Assembly: GCA_014382365.1 (NCBI GenBank)
Contig: JACNJW010000053.1
Location: 159,146-223,145 of the forward strand
Length of the DNA: 64,000 bases
Source: SAR324 cluster bacterium
GTDB lineage: Bacteria > SAR324 > NAC60-12
Direction of reading: 5' to 3'
The notes beneath the pieces were generated by a model. The model ran no database searches. It worked only from the letters and a program-made list of their open reading frames with translations, and was not told the DNA's origin. Made by a program: the position numbers and the translations under genes. Of the stretch, positions 25,504 to 33,807 are shown one piece after another; position 1 is the first letter of the stretch, and each line of letters begins with the position of its first letter.

Positions 25504-26295
25504 CTATCCGGCTTTTTCGACATCTGGCAGCAGAAATCGATCCAGCAATTCATTTGCCAACCGGATATAACCGGTTGCACCTGCAGAATTTAAATGTCGT
25601 TGAATTACATCTATTCCTAAAGAACTTGCTTCAAGAATATGTGGACAATTTGGGATAATTGTTTTAAAAACAGAATCTCCAAGTGCCTGGTAAATTTGTT
25701 TGCAAACTTGCTGATGGGACAGAATGGTCTCATCATACATTGTCAGTAAAATTCCTGCAAGACGCAGTTTTGGCTCAATTGTTCTTTGCAACTCCTTGAA
25801 AGCCTGTAGAAAACGTTTAAGAGATTTTATGGCCAGAGCTTCGCATTCCAGAGGCACAACTATGTAGTCTGCAGCAAGCATGGCGTTGATACTGAGGGAA
25901 CTTGTAGAAGCAGGTGCATCAACGATAATGAAGTCATAACTACTGACTGCATTTTGTTCCAGCCACTGTGCAAGATGATAATAGTCAACTGCAATTTTAT
26001 TGACTGTCTGCTCTACCAGCAGATCCTGGATATTTGAAAGCAGCAGGTCAAGGTTCTGATGTTTGCCGGTTTGCACAATTTCCGAAAGCTTTACTTCCGG
26101 TGTACAAAAAACCTCTCTGACACCCAAACTGTCCTGTTTATCAATACCAAGTGAGTGATGAACCGAACCCTGCGGATCTAGGTCAACCAGGAGGGTTTTA
26201 TAACCTCCAAGTGCAAATGCAGTTGCTAAATGAACAGCTGAGGTAGTTTTTCCTACTCCGCCTTTCTGACTGGCGAATGTAATCACTTTTGCCAT
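25504..26295 (-). CDS. ParA/Soj-family ATPase
   Basis: The 263-residue protein has the deviant Walker A KGGVGKTT at the N terminus, FIIVDAPAS as the Walker A' / B region and VPLECEALAIKSLKRFL, typical of ParA/Soj (MinD-like) ATPases that position DNA or protein cargo. No parB or parS-like gene is adjacent, so it is an orphan ParA; it could act on chromosome, a chemoreceptor array or another cargo. The ligase gene follows after 84 bases on the same strand. Confidence 0.88.
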   Translation of the reverse strand: MAKVITFASQKGGVGKTTSAVHLATAFALGGYKTLLVDLDPQGSVHHSLGIDKQDSLGVREVFCTPEVKLSEIVQTGKHQNLDLLLSNIQDLLVEQTVNKIAVDYYHLAQWLEQNAVSSYDFIIVDAPASTSSLSINAMLAADYIVVPLECEALAIKSLKRFLQAFKELQRTIEPKLRLAGILLTMYDETILSHQQVCKQIYQALGDSVFKTIIPNCPHILEASSLGIDVIQRHLNSAGATGYIRLANELLDRFLLPDVEKAG

Positions 26296-26425
26296 CGTTG
26301 AAGCCGTTCACCTTAAAAAATATTTGTTTTTGCTCTTAATTAAAAAGTCATGCACTTTGCCAGGGCGAGTGTATCACAGGCTAGATCAAAAGAAAACTTT
26401 TCTTGTTCGCAGCTGCGGTTTATGC

Positions 26426-26827
26426 TCAAAGGGCATTAAGTGCAGTTTGTAACTTTTCCTGAACACTTTTTGCAAAATCATCTAAATCTGTTCTTCCGGT
26501 TGCCTGCACCATCATTTCCGGATCGACGATACTGACAACAGTTTCTCCATTCTCAGGATTTTCATAAACAATGATGTTACAGGGCAGCAGCAGTCCAATA
26601 TCTATTTCCTCAGAGAGTGCACCAAAGGCCAGGGCAGGATTACAGGCACCAAGTATCACGTATTTTGTAAAATCCTGATCAATTTTCTTTTTTAATGTTG
26701 CTTTGACATCGATTTCAGTCAGGATACCAAAGCCTTGATCTTTGAGTGTTGAAGTTATTTTTTCAACTGCTTCTTCATAGCTGAAAGGTACAATGCGTTT
26801 CATTCCGTATTTTGATTCTGTTGTCAT
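26426..26827 (-). CDS. DUF302 domain protein
   Basis: The 133-residue protein follows the DUF302 pattern: SYEEAVEKITSTLKDQGFGILTEIDVKATLKKK, then YVILGACNPALAFGAL, GLLLPCNIIVYE and ISIVDPE in the form VSIVDPEMM. There is no signal peptide. The fold is a small alpha/beta sandwich of unknown function, found as single genes in many bacteria, where it may bind a ligand. Cysteines occur in GACNP and LPCNI, conserved positions of the family. It is transcribed alone. Confidence 0.88.
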   Translation of the reverse strand: MTTESKYGMKRIVPFSYEEAVEKITSTLKDQGFGILTEIDVKATLKKKIDQDFTKYVILGACNPALAFGALSEEIDIGLLLPCNIIVYENPENGETVVSIVDPEMMVQATGRTDLDDFAKSVQEKLQTALNAL

Positions 26828-27187
26828 TTTTTCTCTTTATATTTTTTTGCTTTGAATTAAATTATTACATTCGGAGAAATCTTCCTCATTGGAAAGCATA
26901 GCTTCGACTTCTTCGATCAGCTGATTTTCAATGATTAATATCTCCTGTTAATTGACAAACAATTCTATCAGAGAATTTTGTATTTTGGTAGTTTAGAGTC
27001 TCTTATGATAAACACCAGCCTACAACCAGAAAGGAAACAAATCCTGCCAATCTGTACCAATCTACTTCCCCCCTTTTCCATTTAAATTTTCATACACCTT
27101 GAGTGATAGTCCCTGATGGTTCTTGAGTCGTTGCCATGATTGTTTTGCATTTCCCCACTTACTCTATCATTAGAGTTGTAATACTGT
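26828..27187. other. Gene-poor gap between DUF302 and higA
   Basis: No supported gene. A minus-strand frame of 36 codons at 26840-26947 has acidic coding-like sequence but no usable ATG/GTG/TTG start, so it is not called. Bases 27106-27130 resemble 28679-28703, inside the gene-free repeat element downstream of the transposase. Confidence 0.5.
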
Positions 27188-27505
27188 TCAGGCATGAACA
27201 ACGGAGGAACTGGTCTTGTGTGTTTGGACTTCTTTATCAATTTTATCACCAAAGCTATTAATGGCAATTTTCATGCTGTAATGCGACTGTAAATTAAGCC
27301 AAAATTCGGGCTCAATGCCAAAATATTTGCCCAATCGTAAGGCAGTGTCCGCAGTGATGTCCCTCTTACCGTGAATGATTTGACTGATCCGGTTTGACGG
27401 TACTTTCAAGTCTCTAGCAAATTGGCTCTGAGTAATCCCCATCGGCTTTAAAAATTCTTCCAATAACACTTCACCAGGCGTGATGGGTTCTAATTTTTTC
27501 AACAT
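27188..27505 (-). CDS. higA: HigA antitoxin
   Basis: The 105-residue protein has a Cro/C1-type helix-turn-helix (ITQSQFARDLKVPSNRISQIIHGKRDITADTALRLGKYFG) of the VapI/HigA subfamily, including the leading PGEVLLEEFLKPMGI. ATG 27505 is taken, 4 bases after the higB stop; a longer frame overlaps higB. Its role is to bind HigB and repress the pair's promoter. Confidence 0.92.
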   Translation of the reverse strand: MLKKLEPITPGEVLLEEFLKPMGITQSQFARDLKVPSNRISQIIHGKRDITADTALRLGKYFGIEPEFWLNLQSHYSMKIAINSFGDKIDKEVQTHKTSSSVVHA

Positions 27506-27509
27506 ATTT

Positions 27510-27794
27510 TCATCCTTTGTGATAATCAACGATTTCGACATCTCCGGCACCTCCATCATGCCAACTAAAACAAATGCGCCAACGGTTATTAATCCGAATA
27601 CTGAATTGACCCAGACGGTCTCCTGATAATGCTTCAAGTCGATTCCCTGGAGGAACACGTAAACTGACTATAGAAACAGCCGCATTCAGTACCTCCAGCT
27701 TTATTCTTGCGTTTCTGGAAATGCTTCTGAATCTTTTAACATCTAGATCGTGAAACAACTTTTCAGTATTTTTGCATTTGAAATTATGAATCAT
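27510..27794 (-). CDS. higB: HigB (RelE-superfamily) toxin
   Basis: The 94-residue protein matches HigB toxins: NFKCKNTEKLFHDL at the start, LRVPPGNRLEALSGDRLGQFSIRINNRWRICF in the centre and VEIVDYHKG at the end. These ribosome-dependent mRNA interferases cut translated mRNA. Gene order toxin-first is the higBA arrangement. The initiation codon coincides with the expected transcription start from the upstream promoter, so the mRNA may be leaderless. Confidence 0.93.
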   Translation of the reverse strand: MIHNFKCKNTEKLFHDLDVKRFRSISRNARIKLEVLNAAVSIVSLRVPPGNRLEALSGDRLGQFSIRINNRWRICFSWHDGGAGDVEIVDYHKG

Positions 27795-27800
27795 ACTTTC

Positions 27801-27829
27801 ATGATATGACGAGTGTCGTCATTCGTCAA
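27801..27829 (-). promoter_or_regulatory. higBA promoter with palindromic operator in the spacer
   Basis: On the minus strand, -35 TTGACG (27824-27829) and -10 TATCAT (27801-27806) are 17 bases apart. A 7-base perfect inverted repeat, ATGACGA-GTG-TCGTCAT (27806-27822), fills the spacer, where HigA binding would block RNA polymerase. Confidence 0.75.
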
Positions 27830-27862
27830 TGGATATTTTAAAAGTAAAAGGGGACAAAAAGA

Positions 27863-28612
27863 AAAAGGGGACAGGTTATATTATTCGAGGTCTTCCCTGA
27901 GGTTTTATATTCCAAGACTGACCTGTTTCATTCTCCAAACGTTTGATAAAATCATAGTTTCCCAAAGGCATACCCGTTTTGAAATGACGTCGGATGATTT
28001 CGATTTCGGAGGTGTGCTCTTGTAAATACAACTTCCAATCCTTTGGAGACCCGAACCACTCACCCGATGAAGCAATAGGGTCTTGCTGTACCAGTCCCAT
28101 ATGAAATCTTGCACTCGACCAATGATACTCTTCAGCAGCGGAACACAACCCAGCACGAATGGGATTCCTTTCCACATAGCGTGCGGCTACACTGAGGTGT
28201 GGCTGATCCATTGCACAAGAGAAAAATCTCTCTTGAAACAAATGACCGCTAGTCTTTAGTCGTTTGTTGATCATGCGGGAATAACGCCGATGAGCAATTC
28301 CAATCCCTTTTGCCAGGCTCGTCTCATGATGTGGAATAACAATCAGATGGACGTGATTCGTCATCAAACAATAGTTTAACACTTCGAACCCAGCATTTTC
28401 AATTGCTTCCGCAATTAGGGACAAATATAGGATACGATCTTCGTTGCTAAAAAAGAGATCCATTCCACGGACTCCTCGGTGAGTTATGTGATGAGGAATC
28501 ATCGGAATCACAAGACGGGATTTTCGTGGCATTTGCTAAGACTCAGTTTAAATTACTGCATACTCCCTAGATTTATGTAAATAATTAACCAATAATTAAC
28601 CTGTCCCCTTTT
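27863..28612 (-). mobile_element. RAYT transposase element with terminal inverted repeats
   Basis: AAAAGGGGACAGGTTA (27863-27878) is repeated in inverted form as TAACCTGTCCCCTTTT at 28597-28612. The ends therefore enclose a Y1-type transposase gene, whose reading frame fills almost all the element. A second pair of the same ends lies just downstream at 28643-28842. Confidence 0.75.
27876..28532 (-). CDS. REP-associated tyrosine transposase (RAYT, Y1_Tnp)
   Basis: The 218-residue protein starts PRKSRLVIPMIPHHITHRGVRG, and has the HUH motif in MTNHVHLIVIP, catalytic tyrosine region GIAHRRYSRMIN and the GHLFQERFF and YVERNPIRAGL blocks typical of RAYTs. Such single-strand transposases act on palindromic REP-like repeats. 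ATG 28532 is used. The gene's 3' end runs into the left terminal repeat. It appears intact. Confidence 0.93.
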   Translation of the reverse strand: MPRKSRLVIPMIPHHITHRGVRGMDLFFSNEDRILYLSLIAEAIENAGFEVLNYCLMTNHVHLIVIPHHETSLAKGIGIAHRRYSRMINKRLKTSGHLFQERFFSCAMDQPHLSVAARYVERNPIRAGLCSAAEEYHWSSARFHMGLVQQDPIASSGEWFGSPKDWKLYLQEHTSEIEIIRRHFKTGMPLGNYDFIKRLENETGQSWNIKPQGRPRII

Positions 28613-28642
28613 ACCCTTTTACGCACACAGCGGACATAATAT

Positions 28643-28842
28643 AAAAGGGGACAGGTTATGTTATTATGTTATTAAATTATAGCCCCTGACGATTCTTGAG
28701 TTGATTCAAAAGACCTGTCTGGGAAAAGGAAGGCCAAAGCTGAGTATCACTGCAGTCAGCACACTCAGACAAGTTTAGGGCTTCATCAGTTGCAAATCAA
28801 TTCGAAACAAATCTTTTGTAAATAATTAACCTGTCCCCTTTT
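28643..28842. repeat. Gene-free companion element with the same ends as the RAYT element
   Basis: AAAAGGGGACAGGTTA (28643-28658) and TAACCTGTCCCCTTTT (28827-28842) are the same ends as on the transposase element at 27863-28612, in the same orientation. The roughly 170 bases between hold no gene. This looks like a non-autonomous (MITE-like) derivative. Confidence 0.65.
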
Positions 28843-28880
28843 ATATCAAGAATTTGCTAAAAACATAAAATGGATATTTT

Positions 28881-28957
28881 TGGCGCACCCGGCAGGAGTC
28901 GAACCTGCGACCCTCAGTACCGCAAACTGATGCTCTATCCAGCTGAGCTACGGGTGC
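28881..28957 (-). tRNA. tRNA-Arg, anticodon GCG
   Basis: A complete cloverleaf folds on the minus strand: acceptor arms GCACCCG/CGGGTGC, D-stem GCTC/GAGC, anticodon stem TCAGT/ACTGA with loop TTGCGGT, T-stem GCAGG/CCTGC with TTCGACT, then G73 and an encoded CCA. The anticodon GCG reads CGC/CGU arginine codons; A20 in the D-loop is the classical arginine identity base. It is 38 bases from the companion repeat element. Confidence 0.93.
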
Positions 28958-29044
28958 ATTTATTTGGAGTCGTTTGTGTTGAGGATAAGGAGTCAAACGA
29001 ATCCTCAATAATGCTGTGAATAGAGAGATAAGTCAATTCAATAA

Positions 29045-30268
29045 TTAGTCCGCTAACTGGGCCTGAAAATAAGGTCTGCTGTTGGAATTCCCATGCCGGC
29101 GTACCAACTCTGCCTGCAGGCGCCGCGAACGGATCTCAATTTCCAACTGCTGTCCAACCTTTAAAGAGGCATCGATATAGACTAACGCAATGGCACGGCG
29201 GTCATGTTCTTCACTGATTTGCGGCGGCTCTGCATCAAGCATTTTCCAGTATGGAACCATTGTACCGCTGCTGACCACCCCAACTTTTTTCTCTCCCAGA
29301 AAAACAGCATCTCCCTGACGTGTAACTCCTCTGTCTTTCAAGACCAGTGACATGACTCGGCGGGGCAAAGTATTCGAGGTAGAATAAGTTGAAGCGCGGA
29401 TTTTTTGTACTTGCTGATACTGCTGCAGTAATGCTTCACGTCCAATAAAGTCACCTTTGTTTTCATCAAACTTAACCGCATAAGAAGTCAGCGGAAAGGC
29501 GTAGGCCGGGATTTCTTTTCCATCCGTATCAATTCCGAATTCGTGTCCGTATAACGGCATTCCGGCTTCCAGCCGTAGAGTGTCTCTGGCTCCCAGGCCA
29601 ATTGGCAGCAATCCATTTTTCCGACCTGTTTTTTCCAGCAGTTCCCAAAGTGCAGCAGTTTTTTCTGCTGCCACAAACAATTCAAAACTAAGAGGTTCAC
29701 CAGTGTAGCCGGTTCTTGAGATCAGGACTTTTGTTTCCAGAATGCAAACTTCTGCAAGTTTGTTTCGCTGTGGTTCAGGAATTGTTCCGGACTCCGTTAC
29801 AGCAGCAAGAATATCCTCTGCAAGCGGACCCTGTAAAGCCAGCATGGCGATTTTTGCAGTTTCGTCGCAAAGAGTGACGTCAAACTTTTTTGAGTGCAAC
29901 TGAAAATGTTCCCAGTCTTTTTCCCGATTGGAGGCATTAACCACTAAAAAATACTCATCGCCCTGACGGAACAAATAAGCATCATCGAGCAAGCCGCCGT
30001 TTTCGTTGGCAATTAAAGTATATTGTGCTTCCCATGGTGCCAGGTTTTCTGCATTATTGGTCAGCAGATATTGTAAAAAGGGAAGTGTGTCTTTTCCGGA
30101 GATACGAAATCTACCCATATGACTCACATCAAACAATCCTGCAAAACGGCGGGTCGCCAAGTGTTCTTTAATAATTCCTGGTGCATATTGAATCGGCATA
30201 TCCCAACCGCCAAAATCAACCATTTTTCCAGCATTGGCCTTGTGCCATGCGTTTAGAGGTGTTTTCAT
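29045..30268 (-). CDS. gcvT: Glycine cleavage system T protein (aminomethyltransferase)
   Basis: The 407-residue protein begins MKTPLNAWHKANAGKMVDFGGWDMPIQY and has GLFDVSHMGRF, SRTGYTGE and GLGARDTLRLEAGMPLYG, the folate-binding and fold motifs of GcvT. It releases ammonia and transfers the methylene group of the lipoyl-bound intermediate to tetrahydrofolate. At 407 residues it is longer than the usual ~365, the extra mainly in loops and the C-terminal part. No gcvH or gcvP is adjacent. Paralogues acting on other amines exist, but the FGGWDMP start supports true GcvT. Confidence 0.9.
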   Translation of the reverse strand: MKTPLNAWHKANAGKMVDFGGWDMPIQYAPGIIKEHLATRRFAGLFDVSHMGRFRISGKDTLPFLQYLLTNNAENLAPWEAQYTLIANENGGLLDDAYLFRQGDEYFLVVNASNREKDWEHFQLHSKKFDVTLCDETAKIAMLALQGPLAEDILAAVTESGTIPEPQRNKLAEVCILETKVLISRTGYTGEPLSFELFVAAEKTAALWELLEKTGRKNGLLPIGLGARDTLRLEAGMPLYGHEFGIDTDGKEIPAYAFPLTSYAVKFDENKGDFIGREALLQQYQQVQKIRASTYSTSNTLPRRVMSLVLKDRGVTRQGDAVFLGEKKVGVVSSGTMVPYWKMLDAEPPQISEEHDRRAIALVYIDASLKVGQQLEIEIRSRRLQAELVRRHGNSNSRPYFQAQLAD

Positions 30269-30331
30269 TTTTACAACAATTAGTTTTAATAGTTATCTAA
30301 AAAAGTTCTGTTTAGTTTTGCGGGGAAGGTC

Positions 30332-31309
30332 TCAGCCTGCAAGAGCAAGAGGTGCCTCTAACTGCAGAATTTCCTGCATACATTCCAGAAAGGATTCTTC
30401 ATTCTGACACTGCATCAAACGGTTACGCCAATCTTTTGCATTGCGGAATCCGCTGACATAGTTTCCAAGATACTTACGAAATTCCCTCACTGCCACCAAC
30501 TCTCTTTTGAAACGTCGAAATAAATGATAATGTTCGAGTGCCAGTTCAAGACGCTGCTGATGAGTGGGTTCAGGTAATTTACGTCGATCCTGAAAACACC
30601 AGGGATTTCCAATTGCTGCACGTCCAATCATGAAACCGTCGAGGTTATTCAGTTTATCAAGTCCGTGTTTGTAATCACGTACATCTCCGTTACCAATTAC
30701 CGGAATCTTCAGCTGACGTTTTAGCTCATAAATCGGTTCCCAGTTGGCTTCTCCCTTAAAAGCCTGTTTATAGGTACGTCCGTGAATAGTCAGCATTGAA
30801 GCTCCTGCAGATTCAAGGGCTTTGGCAAACGGTATCAGGTTTTTGTCATCTTGCCAGCCGAGACGTGTTTTGACAGAAACCTCCAGCGAACATGCTTTGC
30901 GGATGGATTCAACTATTCTGCAGGCTGCAGATGTATCCTGCATCAAGGCACTACCGTGTTGAGAATGAACAATTTTTTTTGCCGGGCAACCCATGTTAAT
31001 GTCTACACCCAAAATACCACGATCTTCAACCATCTTGGATGCTTCTGCAAAGATCTCTGCAGAATTGCCGAAGAGCTGCATGAAAAACGGATGCTCAATT
31101 GGTTCATAGTCTAAACGCAAACGAACATGATCACTGCGAACCAGACCGTCAACACTGGTAAACTCACTGAAAAGAATGACATTTTTGCTTAATGAGCGTA
31201 CAATTTGTCTATAGGCAGAATTGGTGATTCCATCCATAGGTGCCAGACAAACAATTGGCCGCTGGAGTTCAGACCAACTCAGGACAGGTTTGCTTCTAGA
31301 TTTTTTCAT
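30332..31309 (-). CDS. dus: tRNA-dihydrouridine synthase (Dus family)
   Basis: The 325-residue FMN enzyme has APMDGITNSAYR at the start, the catalytic Cys108 in DINMGCPAKK, VKTRLGW, TIHGRTYKQAFKG and IGNGDV, then GFMIGRAAIGNPWCF. Dus enzymes reduce uridines in tRNA; which Dus subtype (A, B or C) is not certain, the GCPAKK motif being closest to DusB. It lies 63 bases upstream of gcvT on the same strand. Confidence 0.92.
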   Translation of the reverse strand: MKKSRSKPVLSWSELQRPIVCLAPMDGITNSAYRQIVRSLSKNVILFSEFTSVDGLVRSDHVRLRLDYEPIEHPFFMQLFGNSAEIFAEASKMVEDRGILGVDINMGCPAKKIVHSQHGSALMQDTSAACRIVESIRKACSLEVSVKTRLGWQDDKNLIPFAKALESAGASMLTIHGRTYKQAFKGEANWEPIYELKRQLKIPVIGNGDVRDYKHGLDKLNNLDGFMIGRAAIGNPWCFQDRRKLPEPTHQQRLELALEHYHLFRRFKRELVAVREFRKYLGNYVSGFRNAKDWRNRLMQCQNEESFLECMQEILQLEAPLALAG

Positions 31310-31583
31310 TGAGCAGAGATATTACGTTTTAAAGTCCAAAGTTGGAGTCTCCTGAAAAAAATAAAGGTCTTTGAGGTACTGCAAATGAAATATGATTTTA
31401 TGTGCTGGATTCCGGTTTTGCTGCAACCTGAAAAAATTATTCCTGCTGCAGGCTGTTTTGTTGGATGCAGCAGGAAGACGAAAGTGCTATAATTAAACTG
31501 CCTTTGTTACAAGCAACAGCTAAGCTTTGGATGCATTTTCAGGCAGTAAAATAAGAGTCAAAGTATAACCCGTAAGAGCTAAA

Positions 31584-33770
31584 ATGTCCAGTTCGATAAA
31601 TTCTATTGAAAGCCCTGTTTCAGCACAGAATCATCCGGGCTGGTCAACTGCCGGAACTGCCCGCACACGCTTTGCAGAGGCAGACGTTGATGGTACTTTG
31701 CAGGAGCAAATCGGAACACCTTTTCTGACAGAGTCACTGCAGAATTTGAGAAATCAATTTGCCGATATCCAGTTGGGCAGTGAATATTTTTTTCAGGCTT
31801 TGGAGTTATTACGCTGGCAGGGAATGACTCCGGCAGGAAAGAGTGAGAGCAGGAGCCTGCGTTTTCATGTGCAGCTTACAGCTTTGCTGCTGATGCGAAA
31901 AGCAGTAATTTCAGGAAGTACCTGCATACCCTGGCATGAAATGAAATCTCAAATTTCAGCTATGTTGAAAATTTGTGGTTTTGCAGAATCAATTTTGGCT
32001 ACAGCTGAGTGGCGCCGGTGGCTCCTTTCACTTGGAAGTTCTGATACTGCAGTTGCTGAAACTGGAGCTTCTGTTTTTGTGGAAAATAATTCATTACTTT
32101 ATTTTAATAAAAACTGGCAGCGCGAACTCCTGTTGCTTTCTCTGCTCAGGAAACGTCTGAAAATGAAACCTGTGCTGCCGCAAAAAAAAGAAATAGAAAA
32201 GGCCTTCAAGCTGGTGCTTACCGAAAACCCGGTCTATTTTGGTGAGCAGCCTCTGGTATTGGCGGAAGCACAAAAAGCAGCAGTTATGCTGGCCGTTTCA
32301 GAACCGTTATTAATTGTTTCCGGAGGCCCTGGAACGGGCAAAACTTCAGTGGCGGTCACCCTGCTCAGAGTCTTGAAAAAACTGGGCTTGGCTGAGCGTC
32401 CGGTATTAACTGCGCCTACCGGAAGAGCAGCCAAAAGGATGTCTGAAGCGGTGGAGAACAGCCTGCGTTCGCTGACAAATTTAGAACAGCTTAAACCGGA
32501 ACTGGAGTTGCTGGATGTTGCTTCAAAAGCAAAAACTCTGCATCGACTTTTAGGTTATCATCCTGGTGAGCAGAGTTTCAAACATCACGAATATGCACCT
32601 TTGGAACACGACTTGCTGATAATAGATGAAGGTTCAATGATTGATCAGGAGTTGATGATTTCTTTGTTGCGGGCAGCAAACTCAGAAATGCCTTACCAGT
32701 CTGCAGTTCCACGAATAATTCTGCTTGGAGATGCAGAGCAGTTACCTTCAGTCGGAAATGGTGCAGTACTGCAGGAACTGACTGCAGAGTCAGATTCTGA
32801 AGACCAGAGGGCAGTTGAGAATCCGCTGCAGGTTGTTAAACTGTATCACAGTTACCGACAGGAGCTTGATGATCCTGCAGGTCGAAATATCCTGGGTGTG
32901 GCTGATACACTCAAAAAAATGCTGCATGATCCGCAGCCGGAACTGCTTTTTGAAACAGATTCTACTCAGCTCGAAATCATCTGCAGACGGGATAGTCTAC
33001 AGGATGTGGAACTGGAAAAAGTTCAGCTCATCAATCAACAGAACTCTGCGGAACAGTTATCGGTTTTTGCAGCATGGTGGGTTAAGAAATTTTTGCAGGA
33101 TGAGAAGTTTCTGCAGTTGAGTCGGCAGGAGTTTCCGTTTGATGCTGCTGAATCAAGATTAGCTGAACTGAATTATTTATTTGAATACTTGAAGCGTTTT
33201 AGAATTCTGACGGCAACCCGGGTTTTGAGGACTGGAGCCGTTGCAGTCAATCATGCAGTAAGACAGTGTTGGCTTGCAGAAAACACGGTACTGAATTCTT
33301 CTGCAGATCATTTCCCAGGTGAACCTGTGATGGTCTCGGAAAATAACTACCTCTATCAACTGTTCAATGGAGATCAGGGAATATTTTTAAAAATTATTGA
33401 TTCTGAGACAAATAAAGTTGAATTAAAAGCAGTTTTTTCTGTTGACGGAGTCTTCAAAACATTTTATGAACATGAGCTGCATCATCTGCAAACTGCTTAT
33501 GCAACTACGGTTCATAAAAGTCAGGGATCAGAATATGAGCATCTGGCGTTGATCTTGCCTGCAGTTAATAGTGGTAGGAACAATTTTGAATCAGAAAGCC
33601 GGAGGGCCTCAGAATTGATGGGCCGTGAAATGCTTTATACTGCTTTGACAAGAGCAAAAAAATCTGTTTTAATTCTGGGTGAAAAAAGTGTGCTTGAAGC
33701 GACTGCACTGCACAGAGTTTCACGCTATTCCGGTTTAGGTGCTGCTTTGCGTGCTGAAAATATTAATTAA
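31584..33770 (+). CDS. recD: Exodeoxyribonuclease V alpha subunit (RecD)
   Basis: The 728-residue SF1B helicase has a poorly conserved N-terminal domain, then Walker A GGPGTGKTS near residue 248, TAPTGRAAKRMSE (motif Ia), LLIIDEGSMID (motif II), GDAEQLPSVGNGAVL (motif III), and near the C terminus ATTVHKSQGSEY and LYTALTRAKKSVLILG. This is the 5'-3' motor of the RecBCD break-repair complex. RecB and RecC are not in the window. ATG 31584 is the first of the frame; an upstream TATAAT (31488-31493) may be a -10 box. The ankyrin gene follows after 37 bases. Confidence 0.93.
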   Translation: MSSSINSIESPVSAQNHPGWSTAGTARTRFAEADVDGTLQEQIGTPFLTESLQNLRNQFADIQLGSEYFFQALELLRWQGMTPAGKSESRSLRFHVQLTALLLMRKAVISGSTCIPWHEMKSQISAMLKICGFAESILATAEWRRWLLSLGSSDTAVAETGASVFVENNSLLYFNKNWQRELLLLSLLRKRLKMKPVLPQKKEIEKAFKLVLTENPVYFGEQPLVLAEAQKAAVMLAVSEPLLIVSGGPGTGKTSVAVTLLRVLKKLGLAERPVLTAPTGRAAKRMSEAVENSLRSLTNLEQLKPELELLDVASKAKTLHRLLGYHPGEQSFKHHEYAPLEHDLLIIDEGSMIDQELMISLLRAANSEMPYQSAVPRIILLGDAEQLPSVGNGAVLQELTAESDSEDQRAVENPLQVVKLYHSYRQELDDPAGRNILGVADTLKKMLHDPQPELLFETDSTQLEIICRRDSLQDVELEKVQLINQQNSAEQLSVFAAWWVKKFLQDEKFLQLSRQEFPFDAAESRLAELNYLFEYLKRFRILTATRVLRTGAVAVNHAVRQCWLAENTVLNSSADHFPGEPVMVSENNYLYQLFNGDQGIFLKIIDSETNKVELKAVFSVDGVFKTFYEHELHHLQTAYATTVHKSQGSEYEHLALILPAVNSGRNNFESESRRASELMGREMLYTALTRAKKSVLILGEKSVLEATALHRVSRYSGLGAALRAENIN

Positions 33771-33807
33771 AAAATAGAATATAATAATTTAATTAACAAC
33801 AACAAAA

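Noticed and set aside
26840..26947. Minus-strand frame of 36 codons before DUF302 with acidic coding-like sequence
   Set aside because: No ATG, GTG or TTG start that keeps most of it; could be a remnant but cannot be supported.
27506..27658. N-terminal extension of HigA
   Set aside because: It overlaps higB in another frame and lacks the family's start; ATG 27505 fits known HigA length.
31441..31474. Exact 10-base inverted repeat upstream of recD
   Set aside because: It is not positioned to terminate any neighbouring gene in the right direction and no second copy was noticed; role unclear, so not annotated.
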